From Aquarana catesbeiana (lineage: Eukaryota; Chordata; Amphibia; Anura; Ranidae): 64,000 bases of DNA. The notes below the pieces were generated by a model that worked only from the letters and a program-made list of their open reading frames with translations, made no database searches and had not been told where the DNA came from. Both the position numbers and the translations under genes were made by a program. The stretch is taken from positions 60,869,431-60,933,430 of the forward strand of contig NC_133328.1 in NCBI RefSeq assembly GCF_042186555.1. The letters are read 5' to 3'. Every line of letters starts with the position of its first letter. The first letter of the stretch is position 1. Positions 32,978-44,147 of this stretch are shown here, one piece after another.

Positions 32978-33576
32978 ACTGGCATTTTTTTGCCAAAGCT
33001 CCTAAACTCAACTCCATAAAAGCCTATTTGTCCATGTACACATAGGCTTTTAGGATGGTTTAGGAGCTGCTGCGGTTAGGGGGGGTTCAACCTGAACGTG
33101 GAAGAATCATGTTCAGGATAGGAACGTTTGCGGCTGCAAAACTAGACAACATAGTGGTAAAATTGCAGTGCTGTTGCAGAGATGTATTGCATATAAATTT
33201 TCCTTATTTTGCCCATATACTTTAAAGAGGAACTTCAGTCTCTAGAAAAAAAAATAAAGGTTACTGCAAATACTGTAGCTACAAATACTGTAGATGACTT
33301 TTAATAAAAGAACACTTACCTGTCCAGGGATCCAGCGCCATCCTCACCCTGGCAGGTTCTTCGCTGGTCTTCAGGTCCCCGGCGCCAGTATGTTTAGTGT
33401 GGGAATCTGACTGCGACTCCTTGTGACTTCACAGCCAGGTTGCAACTGCACATGCATGAGTCATGCTGGCACGGGCGTTGGTAGGTGGCAAAAAGACCAG
33501 GGGTTTCAGCCCGAAGTCCAAGGCCAGAAACAGGGTGGTGTATGTGACGCAGGCTTTTTTTTTGGCTGGGCCGTGA

Positions 33577-35215
33577 CCTGCCTGACCTACATACACTGAC
33601 CTACCTCACCTACATACACTGAATACACAGACGGTAGTGACCTACATACACTGACCTACCTGACCTACTGTACATACACTGACTTACCTGACCTACATAC
33701 ACTGACCTACATACACTGATCTACCTGACCTACATACACTGAATACACAGACGGTAGTGACCTACATACAATGACCTACACACACTGACCTACCTGACCT
33801 ACATACACTGACCTACATACACTGCCCTACCTGACCTACATACACTGACCTACATACACTGACCTACCTGACCTACATACACTGACCTACATACACTGAC
33901 CTACATGACCTACATACACTGACCTACCTGACCTACATACACTGACCTACATACACTGACGGTAGTGACCTACATACACTGACCTGCATGACCTACAAAC
34001 ACTGACATACATGACCTACATACACTTACCTACATACACTGACCTGCCTGACCTACATACACTGACGGTAGTGACCTTCATACACTGACCTACATGACCT
34101 ACATACACTGACCTACCTGACCTACATACACTGACCTACATACACTGATGGTAGTGACCTACATACACTGACCTACCTACACTGACCTACATACACTGAC
34201 GGTAGTGACCTACCTACACTGATCTACCTGACCTACATACACTGACCTACATACATTGACCAACCCGACCAACATACACTATCCTACATACACTGACCTA
34301 CCTGACCTACATACACTGACCTACATACACTGAAGGTAGTGACCCACATACACTGACCTACATACACTGACCTACATACACTGACGGTAGTGACCTACAT
34401 ACACTGACCTACATGACCTACATACACTGACCTGCCTGACCTACATACACTGACGGTAGTAACCTACATACACTGACCTACATGACCTACATACACTGAC
34501 CTACATACACTGACGGTAGTGACCTACATACACCGACCTACATACACTGACCTACCTACACTGACCTACATACACTGACGGTAGTGACCTACCTACACTG
34601 ACCTGCCTACACTGACCTACCTACCTGACCTACATACACTGACGGTAGTGACCTACATACACTGACCCACCTGACCTACATACACTGACCTACATACACT
34701 GACCTACCTGACCTACATGTACTGACCTACATACACTGACGATAGTGACCTACCTACACTGACCTACATACACTGACCTACATACACTGACCTACCTACA
34801 CTGACCTACATACACTGACGGTAGTGACCTACCTACACTGACCTGCCTACACTGACCTACCTACCTGACCTACATACACTGACGGTAGTGACCTACATAC
34901 ACTGACCTACCTGACCTACATACACTGACCTACATACACTGACCTACCTGACCTACATGTACTGACCTACATACACTGACGATAGTGACCTACCTACACT
35001 GACCTACATACACTGACCTACATACACTGACCTACCTACACTGACCTACATACACTGACGGTAATGACCTACCTACACTGACCTACCTACACTGACCGGC
35101 CTACACTGACCTGCCTACACTGACCTGCCTACACTGACCTACATACACTGACCTACCTACACTGACCTGTCTGACCTACATACACTGACATTTACATACA
35201 CTGTTTGACCTACCT
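33577..35215. repeat. GACCTACATACACT minisatellite
   Basis: About 1.6 kb is built from a 14-bp unit GACCTACATACACT and a 9-10-bp unit CTGACCTACC, with GACGGTAGT inserted at intervals (14-bp and 10-bp forms alternate in longer blocks). A block of about 240 bp around 34550-34780 is repeated almost exactly at 34790-35020, indicating recent higher-order duplication. There is no coding potential. Confidence 0.95.
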
Positions 35216-35344
35216 CAGCTCAGCCGTGGTGTGTGGTGTCACAGCAGGCAGTCAGTCAGTCGTCAGAGGAGGAGCCGAGGAGAAGAGGCGAGCCGCCCGG
35301 CCGAGCGCCGAGTGGGCATGTAGCGCGGCGGCCACATTGTAATT

Positions 35345-35453
35345 CCCGCCTTCTGGAGCCTTCAGCACCTATGATGGACGTTACACGTCTCGCGCTCCCG
35401 GCATTAGACCAGTGGGACGTCCATCATAGGCGTTGCAGGTTTCCGAAGGCGGG
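35345..35453. repeat. GC-rich hairpin
   Basis: CCTATGATGGACGT (35368-35381) pairs exactly with ACGTCCATCATAGG (35417-35430), and outside it CCCGCCTTCTGGA pairs with TCCGAAGGCGGG. This gives a hairpin of about 109 bp in the GC-rich right part of the element. The GC-rich frame here (35233-35568) has no recognisable domain. Confidence 0.75.
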
Positions 35454-36070
35454 ACCTGCTATGGCACTCGGCCGCACATGGCAGGACTCAGCCACACTCG
35501 ACGGCCCTCGGCCGCACTCGACTGCGCTTGGGATCAGATCGGTCCCGGCGCTCGCCGCTCAGGGCTAACAATGGAGAGCTGCATGCCTGAGACTGGGGGC
35601 TTTTCTGGGTCCCTCCCTCCCGACGCCCCTGCATGCTGGGCTTTGTGAATGGTCCCGCAGCCTCTTTGGACCTGGTATGTAAACATAGCAGTTGAGGGCA
35701 GGGAGAACTTGCCTAGGTAATTCCAGTGGAAGTGAAAGTGGGTACCTGCAAAAACTAGGCACCCCTCCCAAAAAAACCCCCAATAATGTTACCTGGGGTG
35801 GGGGGTTCTTAAAAGCAGAACTTCCTATTTAGTATGAAGTTTAACTTTAAGATGCCTATTTTCATAATTAATAAAACTTTACATATTAGAGTTGATTGCT
35901 TTAAAGTTGATTCTGTTACAAATGGTCCTTAAAACAAAGCAATTAATAGGAACATGCACCTTGGTGATGTACAGTATGTATTAATGCTGTAAGGTAATGC
36001 TGTTCTTGTTATCTCTAGTACTGAAGATCTTGGTGTAGTTTGGCTTATATATGTTTTTTTATTTGTAAAG

Positions 36071-36148
36071 TTTACAGGGGTCATGCTATCCGCAAAGAAC
36101 TACATAGCAAAACAGAAACGGAAAAATTAATCACAAAGTTTCAAGCAC
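36071..36148 (+). CDS. MYO3A: MYO3A exon, second and third IQ motifs
   Basis: With the G carried from the previous exon it encodes V, then YRGHAIRKELHSKTE and 'KLITKFQAR'. Joined across the intron the second motif reads KIQSVYRGHAIRK, a good IQxxxRGxxxR match. The acceptor is TTTGTAAAG (AG at 36069-36070), and the better-looking TTTACAG six bases on would break the frame and the motif. Donor GTATGT starts at 36149. It enters in phase 1 and leaves in phase 1. Confidence 0.88.
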
Positions 36149-36233
36149 GTATGTATACATTTTCCTCTAAGCATAATATCTGAATACTAGGATAACATGT
36201 TACATTCATTATTGATCTATTATATGGTTCCAG

Positions 36234-36357
36234 GTGCCAGAGGATACCTTGTGAGGAAGAAAGTGAATGATATGCGTAAAAAGGAGAGTGATGCTGCAGT
36301 TACAATCCAATCTCATTACCGTGGGTTTAAAGAGAGGAGGAGCTTTGAAAGGAAAAA
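36234..36357 (+). CDS. MYO3A: MYO3A exon, third and fourth IQ motifs
   Basis: Acceptor GTTCCAG ends at 36233 and donor GTATGA starts at 36358. It completes R and encodes ARGYLVRKKVNDMRKKES, then 'AAVTIQSHYRGFKERRSF'. The latter is a complete IQ motif (IQSHYRGFKERR). The third motif, FQARARGYLVRKK, is degenerate (FQ for IQ). Read-through frames beyond 36357 lose similarity, and the phase-2 exit joins exactly to the acceptor at 39427. Only 85 bp separate it from the previous exon. Confidence 0.93.
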
Positions 36358-36896
36358 GTATGATGCTTATGTCTTTTGGAGGAAATGTATTATCTATGTG
36401 CCCTTTAACCACCTCATTACCAGCATATTACACCCGCTCATTAACAGGCCATATTTCAATTTTGAGAACCGTAATAGTTTGACTGACAATTACGTAGTCA
36501 TGCAACACTGTATACAAATACATTTCATACAATTTTTTGGGGAGACAGAAATCACTTTCTTTGGGTCAAATTTATCTTGAAATATGTATATCCACCCCCA
36601 AAGCAATCCCTCAATCATTGTTGCTTAATGGCACTTTAAAATGTCCAATGATAACCCCACAATTTTTAGTTGTCAATTGCATTTAAAATCACTAACTCTC
36701 CAACGCAACCGCTCCCAACCCCCCTCAAAAAAAAACAATCGCAACATTGATGGGAAGTGTTTTTGAAATATGATATTCTTTGCAGTAGTGTTTTTTTTTT
36801 TTAAATGACATAAAGCTTAAAGTACATTTAAAAGTTCCTGTGTGGAAGACTAAACAGGTTTTGTATCCAGTTACTGTGATGAAAGAGTTTATTAAA
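36358..36896. other. Intron, no feature assigned
   Basis: The open frame continuing from the exon has no similarity to myosin. No repeat end was identified with confidence. Confidence 0.4.
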
Positions 36897-37985
36897 TTAA
36901 CGACCAAGCCTACTTCTGACACTTGTTTTTTACAAGTTAAAATCAGTATTTTTTGCTAGATAATTACTTAGAACCCCCAAACATTATATAGAGTTTTTAG
37001 CAAAAGACTCTGGCGAATAAAATGTCAGTCTTTGCATTATTTTATGTCACACGATATTTGCGCAGCGGTCTTTCAAACGCAATATGTTTCGAAAAAATAT
37101 ACACTTCACTGAATTAAAAAAAAACGAAACAGTAAAATTAGATCAAATTTTTTGTAGACTGTGAAAGATGATGTTATGCCGAGTAAATAGATATGTAACA
37201 TGTTACAGTTTAAAAGTACGCACACTCCTGGAATGGCGACAAACTATGGTACTTAAAAATCTCCATAGGCGACGCTTTAAAAAATTTTTAACGGTTACCA
37301 GTTTAGGGTTACAGAGGATGTCTTTTGCTAGAATTATTGCTCTCGCTCTGACGATAGCGGTGATACCTCACATGTGTGATTTGAACACTGTTTACATTTG
37401 CAGTTGCGACTTAGGTATGCGTTATCTTTGGTGCGCAAGCAGGTGGGGAAGGGGGCGCTTTAAAAATTTTATTATTTTTTTCTTATTTTTTTTTAATTTT
37501 TTTACACTGTCCCTTTTAAAAAAAAAAATCTGATCACTTTTATTGCTGTCACAAGGAATGGAAACATCCCTTTATGACAGTAATAGGCAGTGACAGGTAC
37601 TCTTTATGGAGGGATCTTGGGTCTAAAAGACCCTAAACCTCTCCACTGCATTTAAAGTATTAAAAATGCCAAAATTGGCATTTTTAAATACTTTGGATTT
37701 TTTTTAAATCGGCGCCGTTTGCAGCCGAGTAAACCAGAAGTGACATAGTGACGTCGCTTCTGGGTTACCACATTGGAGACCCAATCAAAGCCAATTCCGG
37801 CTTTGTTCGGCACTCGGGTCTCCAGGTGGGACAGGAGACCCAGGCGGAGCGGCGGAAGGGAGGGGGCCGCATCAGTTGTTATCACCAGAAAGCCGACCAC
37901 CAGCTCTAAAAAATGGCACCAGGTTGAAGCCTGTAACTGCAGGTATCACCCCGGTACAGCCACTTCTTCAAAATGACGTTGTTAA
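36897..37985 (-). mobile_element. TTAA-flanked element, copy B (inverted relative to copy A)
   Basis: TTAA lies at 36897-36900 and 37982-37985. The reverse complement aligns along its length with 22969-24505, for example GATATTTGCGCAGCGGTC here against the complement near 24350, and the CACATGTGTGATTTGAAC text. It lacks the 23637-24041 insertion and so shows the empty site. It is non-coding. Confidence 0.7.
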
Positions 37986-38602
37986 GGGCTTGTGATAATA
38001 TCAAACTTACTCCAAACGCAGGTGGTCAGACACTATAGCTGGCTACTGTGTTCTTCACCTATAGCAGCCTCCTTTCCCATAAAGCAAGTAGGCCTACCGG
38101 TACTTGGTTGCCCCCAGGACTTATACACACTTCTATCGTGCCTGGCCACCATGCCAGGGCAGGCGCAAACTGAGCAAAGCACACAGGTATTTGCGGTTGG
38201 CAGACAGGCAGAGTGATTCAATGACAGTCCAGCTACAAGGCAGGCAAAGTTCAGAGAATAGTGGTTGTCCGACTCAAGGTCATACACAGGGAAATCTAAT
38301 CTAGCAGAGCAGGGGTAACAAACCTGCAGCTTGATATTTGTCATTTACACACTCTATCACAAGCATGAGACTGCAGGTTTGGTCTCCACTCAGAGTCTGG
38401 ACACAATCAATCACCTTGCAGGTGGACAGACAGACAAGGAGAATGCCACAGCCAAAACCAGGATGCTGGAACCAGCAGCTATGATGGAGCAAGAGCGCAC
38501 ACGCTCCTGACACATGGCTGCATCACCAGTGCTTCATCTTACTAGGAAATGGAAATCAGTTCACTGTAATTAAACAAATAAAAGTTTTTTTTCTATATGA
38601 CT
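37986..38602. other. Intron, probable dispersed repeat
   Basis: 38015-38520 is a GC-moderate block with overlapping short frames on both strands and no domain motif. I suspect a repeat but could not define ends. Confidence 0.35.
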
Positions 38603-39046
38603 TAAAGTGATTGTAAACCCTCAACTTATAAAACAACCCATTCAGTTTAAAATAATAATGAAAGGCAAAACACTTGTGTATAGATATAAAAAATATATAA
38701 ATACCTTTTTTTATTTTTTTTTTATAAGTGATCACATTCCTTCTGCTGCATAAAAGCAGCACACTGAATTTCCCAGTGAATGGTTGTGCAGAGGGGGTGA
38801 GTTAGGGCAAGACTGATCATTGGTGGAGGGCATACTGAGTTCCCAGCATAGCTAGAGAACTGACCATGGTGTGTTCTCCTGCTTAGTGTGGTCAGTTTTT
38901 AATAGGAAAGCAGAGGGACTGGCAGGAACACCAGGGATTTCACACAAAGTAAGCAATACAAAAGAATGGGATACTTTCTCATGCAAGTACATGGTACAGC
39001 AGGCCCTTATCAGAAATATGAAATGTTGGGTTTACCTATTCTTTAG
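38603..39046. mobile_element. TTAA-type miniature element (GTAAACCC ends)
   Basis: The left end TTAAAGTGATTGTAAACCC pairs with the right end GGGTTTACCTATTCTTTAG. The same type of end occurs at 40447-40907 and 26532-28603. It is about 440 bp and non-coding. Confidence 0.6.
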
Positions 39047-39426
39047 GGATGTTTATGGATCAGCATGCATAGCTGCAGGTCCTTGGGATTTTCAAGAAAT
39101 TCAAAAAAGTACTTGATTATGCATGCTTAACTTGGACAATTATTAGTTCTGAGTGATTTATTAGCTATATTGAATCCTGTTTCATATTACCAAATCCTAA
39201 CTACCGCAGGACTAACTAATGATTGTGTGCAAAGCTTATCATACTGTATATTGTGCATATGTGCAATTACCTCATTCATTTGCTGCATACTGTGACTTCC
39301 TCCTCCCTCACCTGGGAAAACTTAGTTCAGCAACTCCCTCCAAGCCTTTTCTTTTGTCATGATTGTTATATACAGTACATTTATTCACGCCCATTGCCTA
39401 TGCCTAATAATATACTGTTTTGGTAG
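39047..39426. other. Intron between elements and the large tail exon
   Basis: Single-copy-looking AT-rich sequence. It ends in the acceptor TTTTGGTAG at 39418-39426. Confidence 0.5.
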
Positions 39427-40321
39427 GGAATCACTGAAGAGAAAGCAATGTACGGACACAAATGATATTCCAACAAATGATCATCCAGAAGAGAAAGTAG
39501 AGATCAGGGATCCTAAGAATGAAAAAAGTGAAGAGGATGCAGCTGTTGTCCTCCAGAGCCATTTTAGAGGCCACCAACAGAGGAAGCAAATAAAAGCTGA
39601 ACGTCAACAAATTCAAGAACAGAACAATTTAAATTTAGAAACAGGCAATTCAGTTCTTCCTAAACAAGAAACTGTTGAGCAGGAAAGTAAACAAAATGAT
39701 GTTGAGAAAAGTAAGGAGGAAGAAGATAAAGCTGCAATAGTCATCCAAAGCAATTACCGTGGCCATCGAGACAGAAAGAAATTTCAGGAAGACAGACAGA
39801 AAAATGCCACCCAAATAACAACCCAATCATCCAACAGTCAACCCCAAAACCATTCTGTAGATGTGAAAGTACAAAATTCAGATGTTGAGAAAAGTAATGA
39901 AGAAGAAGATAAAGCTGCCTTAGTCATCCAAAGTAACTACCGCGGCCACCGAGACAGAAAAAAATTTCAAGAAGAGAGACAGAAAAATACAACCCAAAAA
40001 ACAACTCAATCATCCAACAGTCAACCCCAGAACCATTCTGTAGATGTGAAAGTCCAAAATAATTACCACTCAGAGGTTGGCCATAAAATATCTCAAAGCA
40101 ATGGAAAGCCCAATGGAAACAGTAAAAATCATCTGGAAACCCAAGATGATGAAGCAAAAGCGGCAGTGGTAATACAAAGTAACTATCGAGGGTGCAAAGA
40201 GCGGGAGAGACTAAAGAAAGAAGGAAAACTACAAAATAAAAACACAGAGCCCAAGGAAGGAAACAACAGGAAAAAGAATGCATTAAAGGATATTGAAGAT
40301 CTTGCATTCTTCACAGAGCAG
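39427..40321 (+). CDS. MYO3A: MYO3A large tail exon with four IQ motifs
   Basis: An 895-nt exon (acceptor TTTTGGTAG, donor GTAGGA at 40322) enters in phase 2 and leaves in phase 0. It encodes ESLKRKQCTDTND..., a polar, acidic/Lys/Gln/Asn-rich tail with four IQ motifs: 'VVLQSHFRGHQQRKQ' (near 39545), 'IVIQSNYRGHRDRKK' (near 39737), 'LVIQSNYRGHRDRKK' (near 39920) and 'VVIQSNYRGCKERER' (near 40168). It ends 'DIEDLAFFTEQ'. Each motif is preceded by an acidic D/E-K-A-A run. Motifs two and three sit in a near-identical 61-residue tandem duplication. Human MYO3A has a single IQ in the comparable tail segment, as I recall (EEEDKAAVFIQSKYRG), so this tail appears expanded. The charged text could form single alpha-helix or disordered linkers. 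Confidence 0.93.
39698..40063 (+). repeat. In-frame 183-bp tandem duplication inside the MYO3A tail exon
   Basis: Copy 1 (39698-39880) and copy 2 (39881-40063) both start GATGTTGAGAAAAGTAA and end with GTAGATGTGAAAGT plus a CAAAAT word. Each encodes 61 residues: an acidic head, one IQ motif and an Asn/Gln/Ser/Thr-rich linker ('TTQSSNSQPQNHSVDVKVQN'). The copies differ at a small number of positions, so the duplication is recent relative to the rest of the gene. Confidence 0.93.
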
Positions 40322-40446
40322 GTAGGAACTCACCAAAGGTATCATGGAAATAGAGTAGGCACTACAATTCTTCATGAAACCAAAACCTGTTTCCATGTGC
40401 TTGGACCACCATGAGAGTATTCTATCATTAAGACACTCTAATGACA

Positions 40447-40907
40447 TAAAGGGGTTGTAAACCCTTATGATGCATTAAGGTGAAAAAACTTCTGGCAGTG
40501 ACCGGCCCCCCAGGCCCCCCATTTTACTTACCCGAGCCCCATATTTCTGTTGGCAGAGACGCGCTCTCCCTCTCCCCACGAGGTCCCGGCTCTTGATTGG
40601 TAGATTGATAGCAGCGCAGCCATTGGCTCCCGCTGCTGTCAATCAAATCCAATGACGTGAGCGCTGGGGGTGGGGCCGAGTCTGGCATTCGCGTCAATGG
40701 ACGCAAATGCTGGACTCGGGAGCATGCCCGCAAAGTAACCCCCCAGGAGAACGCTTCTTCTAGGGGGGTTATCTGATGTGAGGAGGAGCCGGGGGACCCC
40801 AGAAGACGAGGTTCGGGGCCACTCTGTGCAAAATGAGCTGCATAGTGGAGGTAAGTATGACATGTTTGTTATTTAAAAAAAAAAAAAGACCCTTACAATC
40901 ATTTTAA
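40447..40907. mobile_element. Miniature element with GGTTGTAAACCC ends
   Basis: The left end TAAAGGGGTTGTAAACCCTT pairs imperfectly with the right end CCTTACAATCATTTTAA. The interior is GC-rich and includes CCCCAGGAGAACGCTTCTTC. It is the same end type as 38603-39046. It is non-coding and begins about 125 bp after the large MYO3A exon. Confidence 0.55.
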
Positions 40908-42448
40908 GTAAAACTCATCTTCAGGGCTATGCCCTACTCGCCTTTTTTCCCCACTATTCAATGAAAGCATTGTTGATGGCCACTGAGGAATTCTTACTGA
41001 ATGGTAGGTGATGCTTCATGGGCATGCTCCATCTTGGATGTCAGAAAACAGTGGGCACAGAAAAGGGTTCTCTGGTTAGGTGAACTTTATAGTGCCTATC
41101 CTAAACCAATAGCTATACTTACCATATGATAGTGGTGATAGTATAAAAAAATCACAGATCTATCCAATGGTAAGAAAACCCTACGTTTAGTAGGTATTGC
41201 TAGTGGTCCTTTCTGTCTGTACAAAGTCGCAAGTTGTGATATGCTGCACCAGGGGACTAATCTGTGTCAGACATTAGTGAGCACAACCAAGAACTGCACA
41301 AGTATCAGGATTTACATTGTATATGATCTAGACCAGCATTTCAGGCCAGGAAGTAGATCCATTTTAAGCTAAGTTATTGCACATTCATGCCGTTATCTTT
41401 AGATAGGGCTTTTTTGCTTGTTCTTAAACCTGCCCTGATATCTCTCATGTTCTTACCCTAGATTTCTATACATTGCATCTGACAAGGATGTGTTACTTTT
41501 ACCCTTTCCTTTATTATCTCACTAGTATTCCCTCACTGTACCCTGCACTCCTGTCTCTCTTCCACTTTGTGTGTCTGCTCATCTTATTTTCCTAAATTAT
41601 GCTGCCATGAAAGAAATGGCTCAGAACAGTTCTGCCTCATAACTTTCAAATCATGTATTTCCAACAAAATGTTTGTTCTCGTGAGATTCTCTTATAATAT
41701 GACAATATAAGCGTCAAGCTCAGTGCCACATTTTGGGCTATTTTGCATATAATAGTGCATGCTTTAAAGTACAGCTAAAGGCTCCAGTATGACAGTCTAA
41801 ACAAGTCCAAAACCCAGTTACTGTGTTGTGCACAAGCCTTACACAGTAAACCAAAAACTTGCTTTTCCTTCCCTGACTGAGCCAACTCCTCCTTCATTTG
41901 TGTCTCACATGCTCTCCCTCCCAGACACTGCAGCTCACAGTTGGAGCATTACAGAAACTGAAGCACTGCTGCCAATCCAGATAGGAATGGAGCTAGATGT
42001 GGCCTGGTGACAAGGTACAGGCTTGTAAATCAGAAGTGACTGCCAATAGCTGTGTAACAATTTTTCATTCCAATTTTTGCAAGTAAACATAGCCTACATG
42101 AGGGTGACAACTCTGGTATGAATTCAGGAACAGTGCAGTACCATTCCTACACCATTACAGGAAGCTACTTAGGTGGGATTCAATGATAGAGTTGACAGAT
42201 ATTTGTAGGACTTTGCAGGGGGACTAAGGGAAACCTCTTTTTTTATCTATTGTTAGTAGGCCATGTTCATTGAGCCTAATTGTGTTGGGTGTCATAGATA
42301 CATTTTATGTGCAATAATGATTACATGATTAGTTTGTCACCCCTATTTTCCCATGCACACAAACCAATTTAATTGGCAGCCAATGCCTTACATGTCATGA
42401 TAACATCTGCTAATTAGGTATCATGAATGTATGGGCTGGATGTGACAT
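40908..42448. other. Intron, no feature assigned
   Basis: Read on both strands; no splice-bounded coding text, RNA gene or defined element was found. 41765-42020 may be a decayed repeat. Confidence 0.4.
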
Positions 42449-43066
42449 CAAGGTCTCATTCACATATCGTGTAGCAGAAATGCGGATTCCCACTCACGTT
42501 TTTAAACGCACGATTCACATGCATTTCTGCATGTCGCGCATAAAGCAGCCTATTCACCTGAATGCTTTTGTCGCATGACAATCACAGCAAAATTGCACTG
42601 CATTTGGGGTGCTACTGAAGATAAATGACACCCAAAAGTGCGTTGCGCATTTTGTCGCAATTTGAAATCCTGGGCAGAATTGTGCTGATTCTGCTTGCTA
42701 GTCCTAATCATTGAAATGTGAATGGGGCCTAAGGGCATGTTAGAATCGCCGGCAATTTGGAATCGCCGGCAGAATTGCAGTGGTTCCAAATCGCGTCAAA
42801 ACATGTGGTGCGCATTTTGGTGCCATTATTCTTAATGGCATCCCAAATGCAGTGCGATTCTGCCACAATTGCTGCAAAACCCCCACTTAAAAATCACGCT
42901 AAGCTTTTTGCCCAAAAAGGAATAGGTGTTGGCACCCAAACGCGCATAGGGCAGCCCATTGAAGTGAATGGGCTGCCCTATGAGCAACAGGCACGTGTAA
43001 ATCGTTCTTTCTGCATTGCAAACTAGAACACTCATTCCTGCAACACGATATGTGAATGGGGTCTTA
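42449..43066. mobile_element. Inverted-repeat element with CTCATTCACATATCGTGT ends
   Basis: The left end AGGTCTCATTCACATATCGT and right end ACGATATGTGAATGGGGTCT are near-perfect inverted repeats of about 23 bp. A further end-like word GTGAATGGGGCCTAAGG at 42718-42734 suggests either an internal duplication or a nested relative. It is non-coding. Confidence 0.7.
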
Positions 43067-43268
43067 CAGGCCCTTTTGTAACTGAACATCTTTTATACAT
43101 CCTACTTACTGGTGTTCTGTGCTAGCCTATGCACCTATCCTATTCTCACCCTATTTACTCTGATGGTCATAGCACAAGCACAGCCCACCTTCATAAAATC
43201 CAATGTTATGTTGGTAGTCAGTGTAAATGACCCCTACGCTTTGGTAGCGAATGTAAATTAACCTGTTA

Positions 43269-43714
43269 TGCCGCGTACACACGGTCGGACTTTTCGTCTA
43301 CAAAAGTCCAACGGACGCCGACGGACTAAAGCTGGCTGGTAATCCGATCGTGTGTGGGCTTCTCCGGACTTTCAGCAGACTTTTTCAGCCTCAAATCCGA
43401 CGGACTTTAGATTTGAAACATGCTTCAAATCTTTACGTCGTAACTACGACGGACCCCGAAATCCGCTCGTCTGTGTGCTAGTCCGACGGACAAAAACCCA
43501 TGCTAGGGCAGCTATTGGCTACTGGCTATGAACTTCCTTATTTTAGTCCGGTGTACGTCATCACGTACGAATCCGTCGGACTTTTGTGTGGTCGTGTGTA
43601 GGCAAGTCCGTTCGTTAGAAAGTCTGCTGCAAGTCCGCCGAAAGTCCGCCGGAAGTCTGTCGGACAGGCTGTCGGACTTTTGTAGACGAAAAGTCCGACC
43701 GTGTGTACGCGGCA
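43269..43714. mobile_element. Miniature element with TGCCGCGTACACACGG ends, copy 5
   Basis: The ends TGCCGCGTACACACGGTCGG and CCGTGTGTACGCGGCA are exact inverted repeats. The exact TTA duplication lies at 43266-43268 and 43715-43717. It ends 83 bp before the last visible MYO3A exon. Confidence 0.85.
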
Positions 43715-43799
43715 TTACATTGGCAGTGGATGTAAATGCAATGCTCACATTACATCGGTGCTCAGTCAACGTCTGTCTCTATATTTCCATTTTCTCTAG

Positions 43800-43944
43800 A
43801 TCTCCAAGTTATCTGAGAACTATTTGAAGTTACAACAAAAGCTGAATGATATTGTTCTAACCACTGAGCTGAACCCTGAAAGTACTGCTAATCTTTTGAG
43901 AGGAAAGACCATGAGGGAGAATGTTCTCCATCAAAATGGAAATG
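43800..43944 (+). CDS. MYO3A: MYO3A tail exon (ISKLSENYLKLQQKLND)
   Basis: Acceptor TTTCTCTAG ends at 43799 and donor GTAAGA starts at 43945. It encodes ISKLSENYLKLQQKLNDIVL, then 'TTELNPESTANLL' and 'TMRENVLHQNGN' plus one base. The first 18 residues align with the human tail (ISKLSEEYFxLQxKLNEMIL, from memory) and look like a short coiled-coil or amphipathic helix. The remainder is poorly conserved. It enters in phase 0 and leaves in phase 1. The remaining tail exons, which carry the actin-binding C-terminus in other vertebrates, were not found downstream and should lie beyond 64000. Confidence 0.92.
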
Positions 43945-44147
43945 GTAAGATTTTGCTGACTATTTTATTTTTTCAGAAAGCATGGGTAACAAAATTTCAA
44001 AATTTGAGATGATGAAGATAGTTGAGTTTCAAATGAAACTCTTGGCACAGATTTATATAAATACACTATATACACTACTGTGCAAACGTTTTAGGCAGCT
44101 GTGAAAAAATGCTGTAAATTAAGAAAGCTTTCAGAAATAGTAGTGTT

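Larger units (their letters stand above)
33222..35850. mobile_element. TTAA-flanked element holding a 1.6-kb minisatellite
   Basis: The left end TTAAAGAGGAACTTCAG and right end GAAGTTTAACTTTAA are inverted repeats matching at about 12 of 16 positions, with TTAA at 33222-33225 and 35847-35850. The interior has a GC-rich left arm, the GACCTACATACACT tandem array and a GC-rich right block with a hairpin. The ends resemble the element at 6456-6941. It is non-coding. Confidence 0.6.

Noticed and set aside
35233..35648. GC-rich block as a possible CpG island or first exon
   Set aside because: It lies inside the TTAA-flanked element next to the minisatellite, contains a large hairpin, and has no domain or convincing splice donor.
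36358..36580. Read-through of the 36234 exon to the stop at 36580
   Set aside because: The donor GTATGA at 36358 links in phase to 39427; the extension is hydrophobic and unlike myosin.
40016..40414. Extension of the large MYO3A frame beyond 40321 to 40414
   Set aside because: GAGCAG/GTAGGA at 40321 is a good donor, its phase joins exactly to the exon at 43800, and text past it lacks tail similarity.
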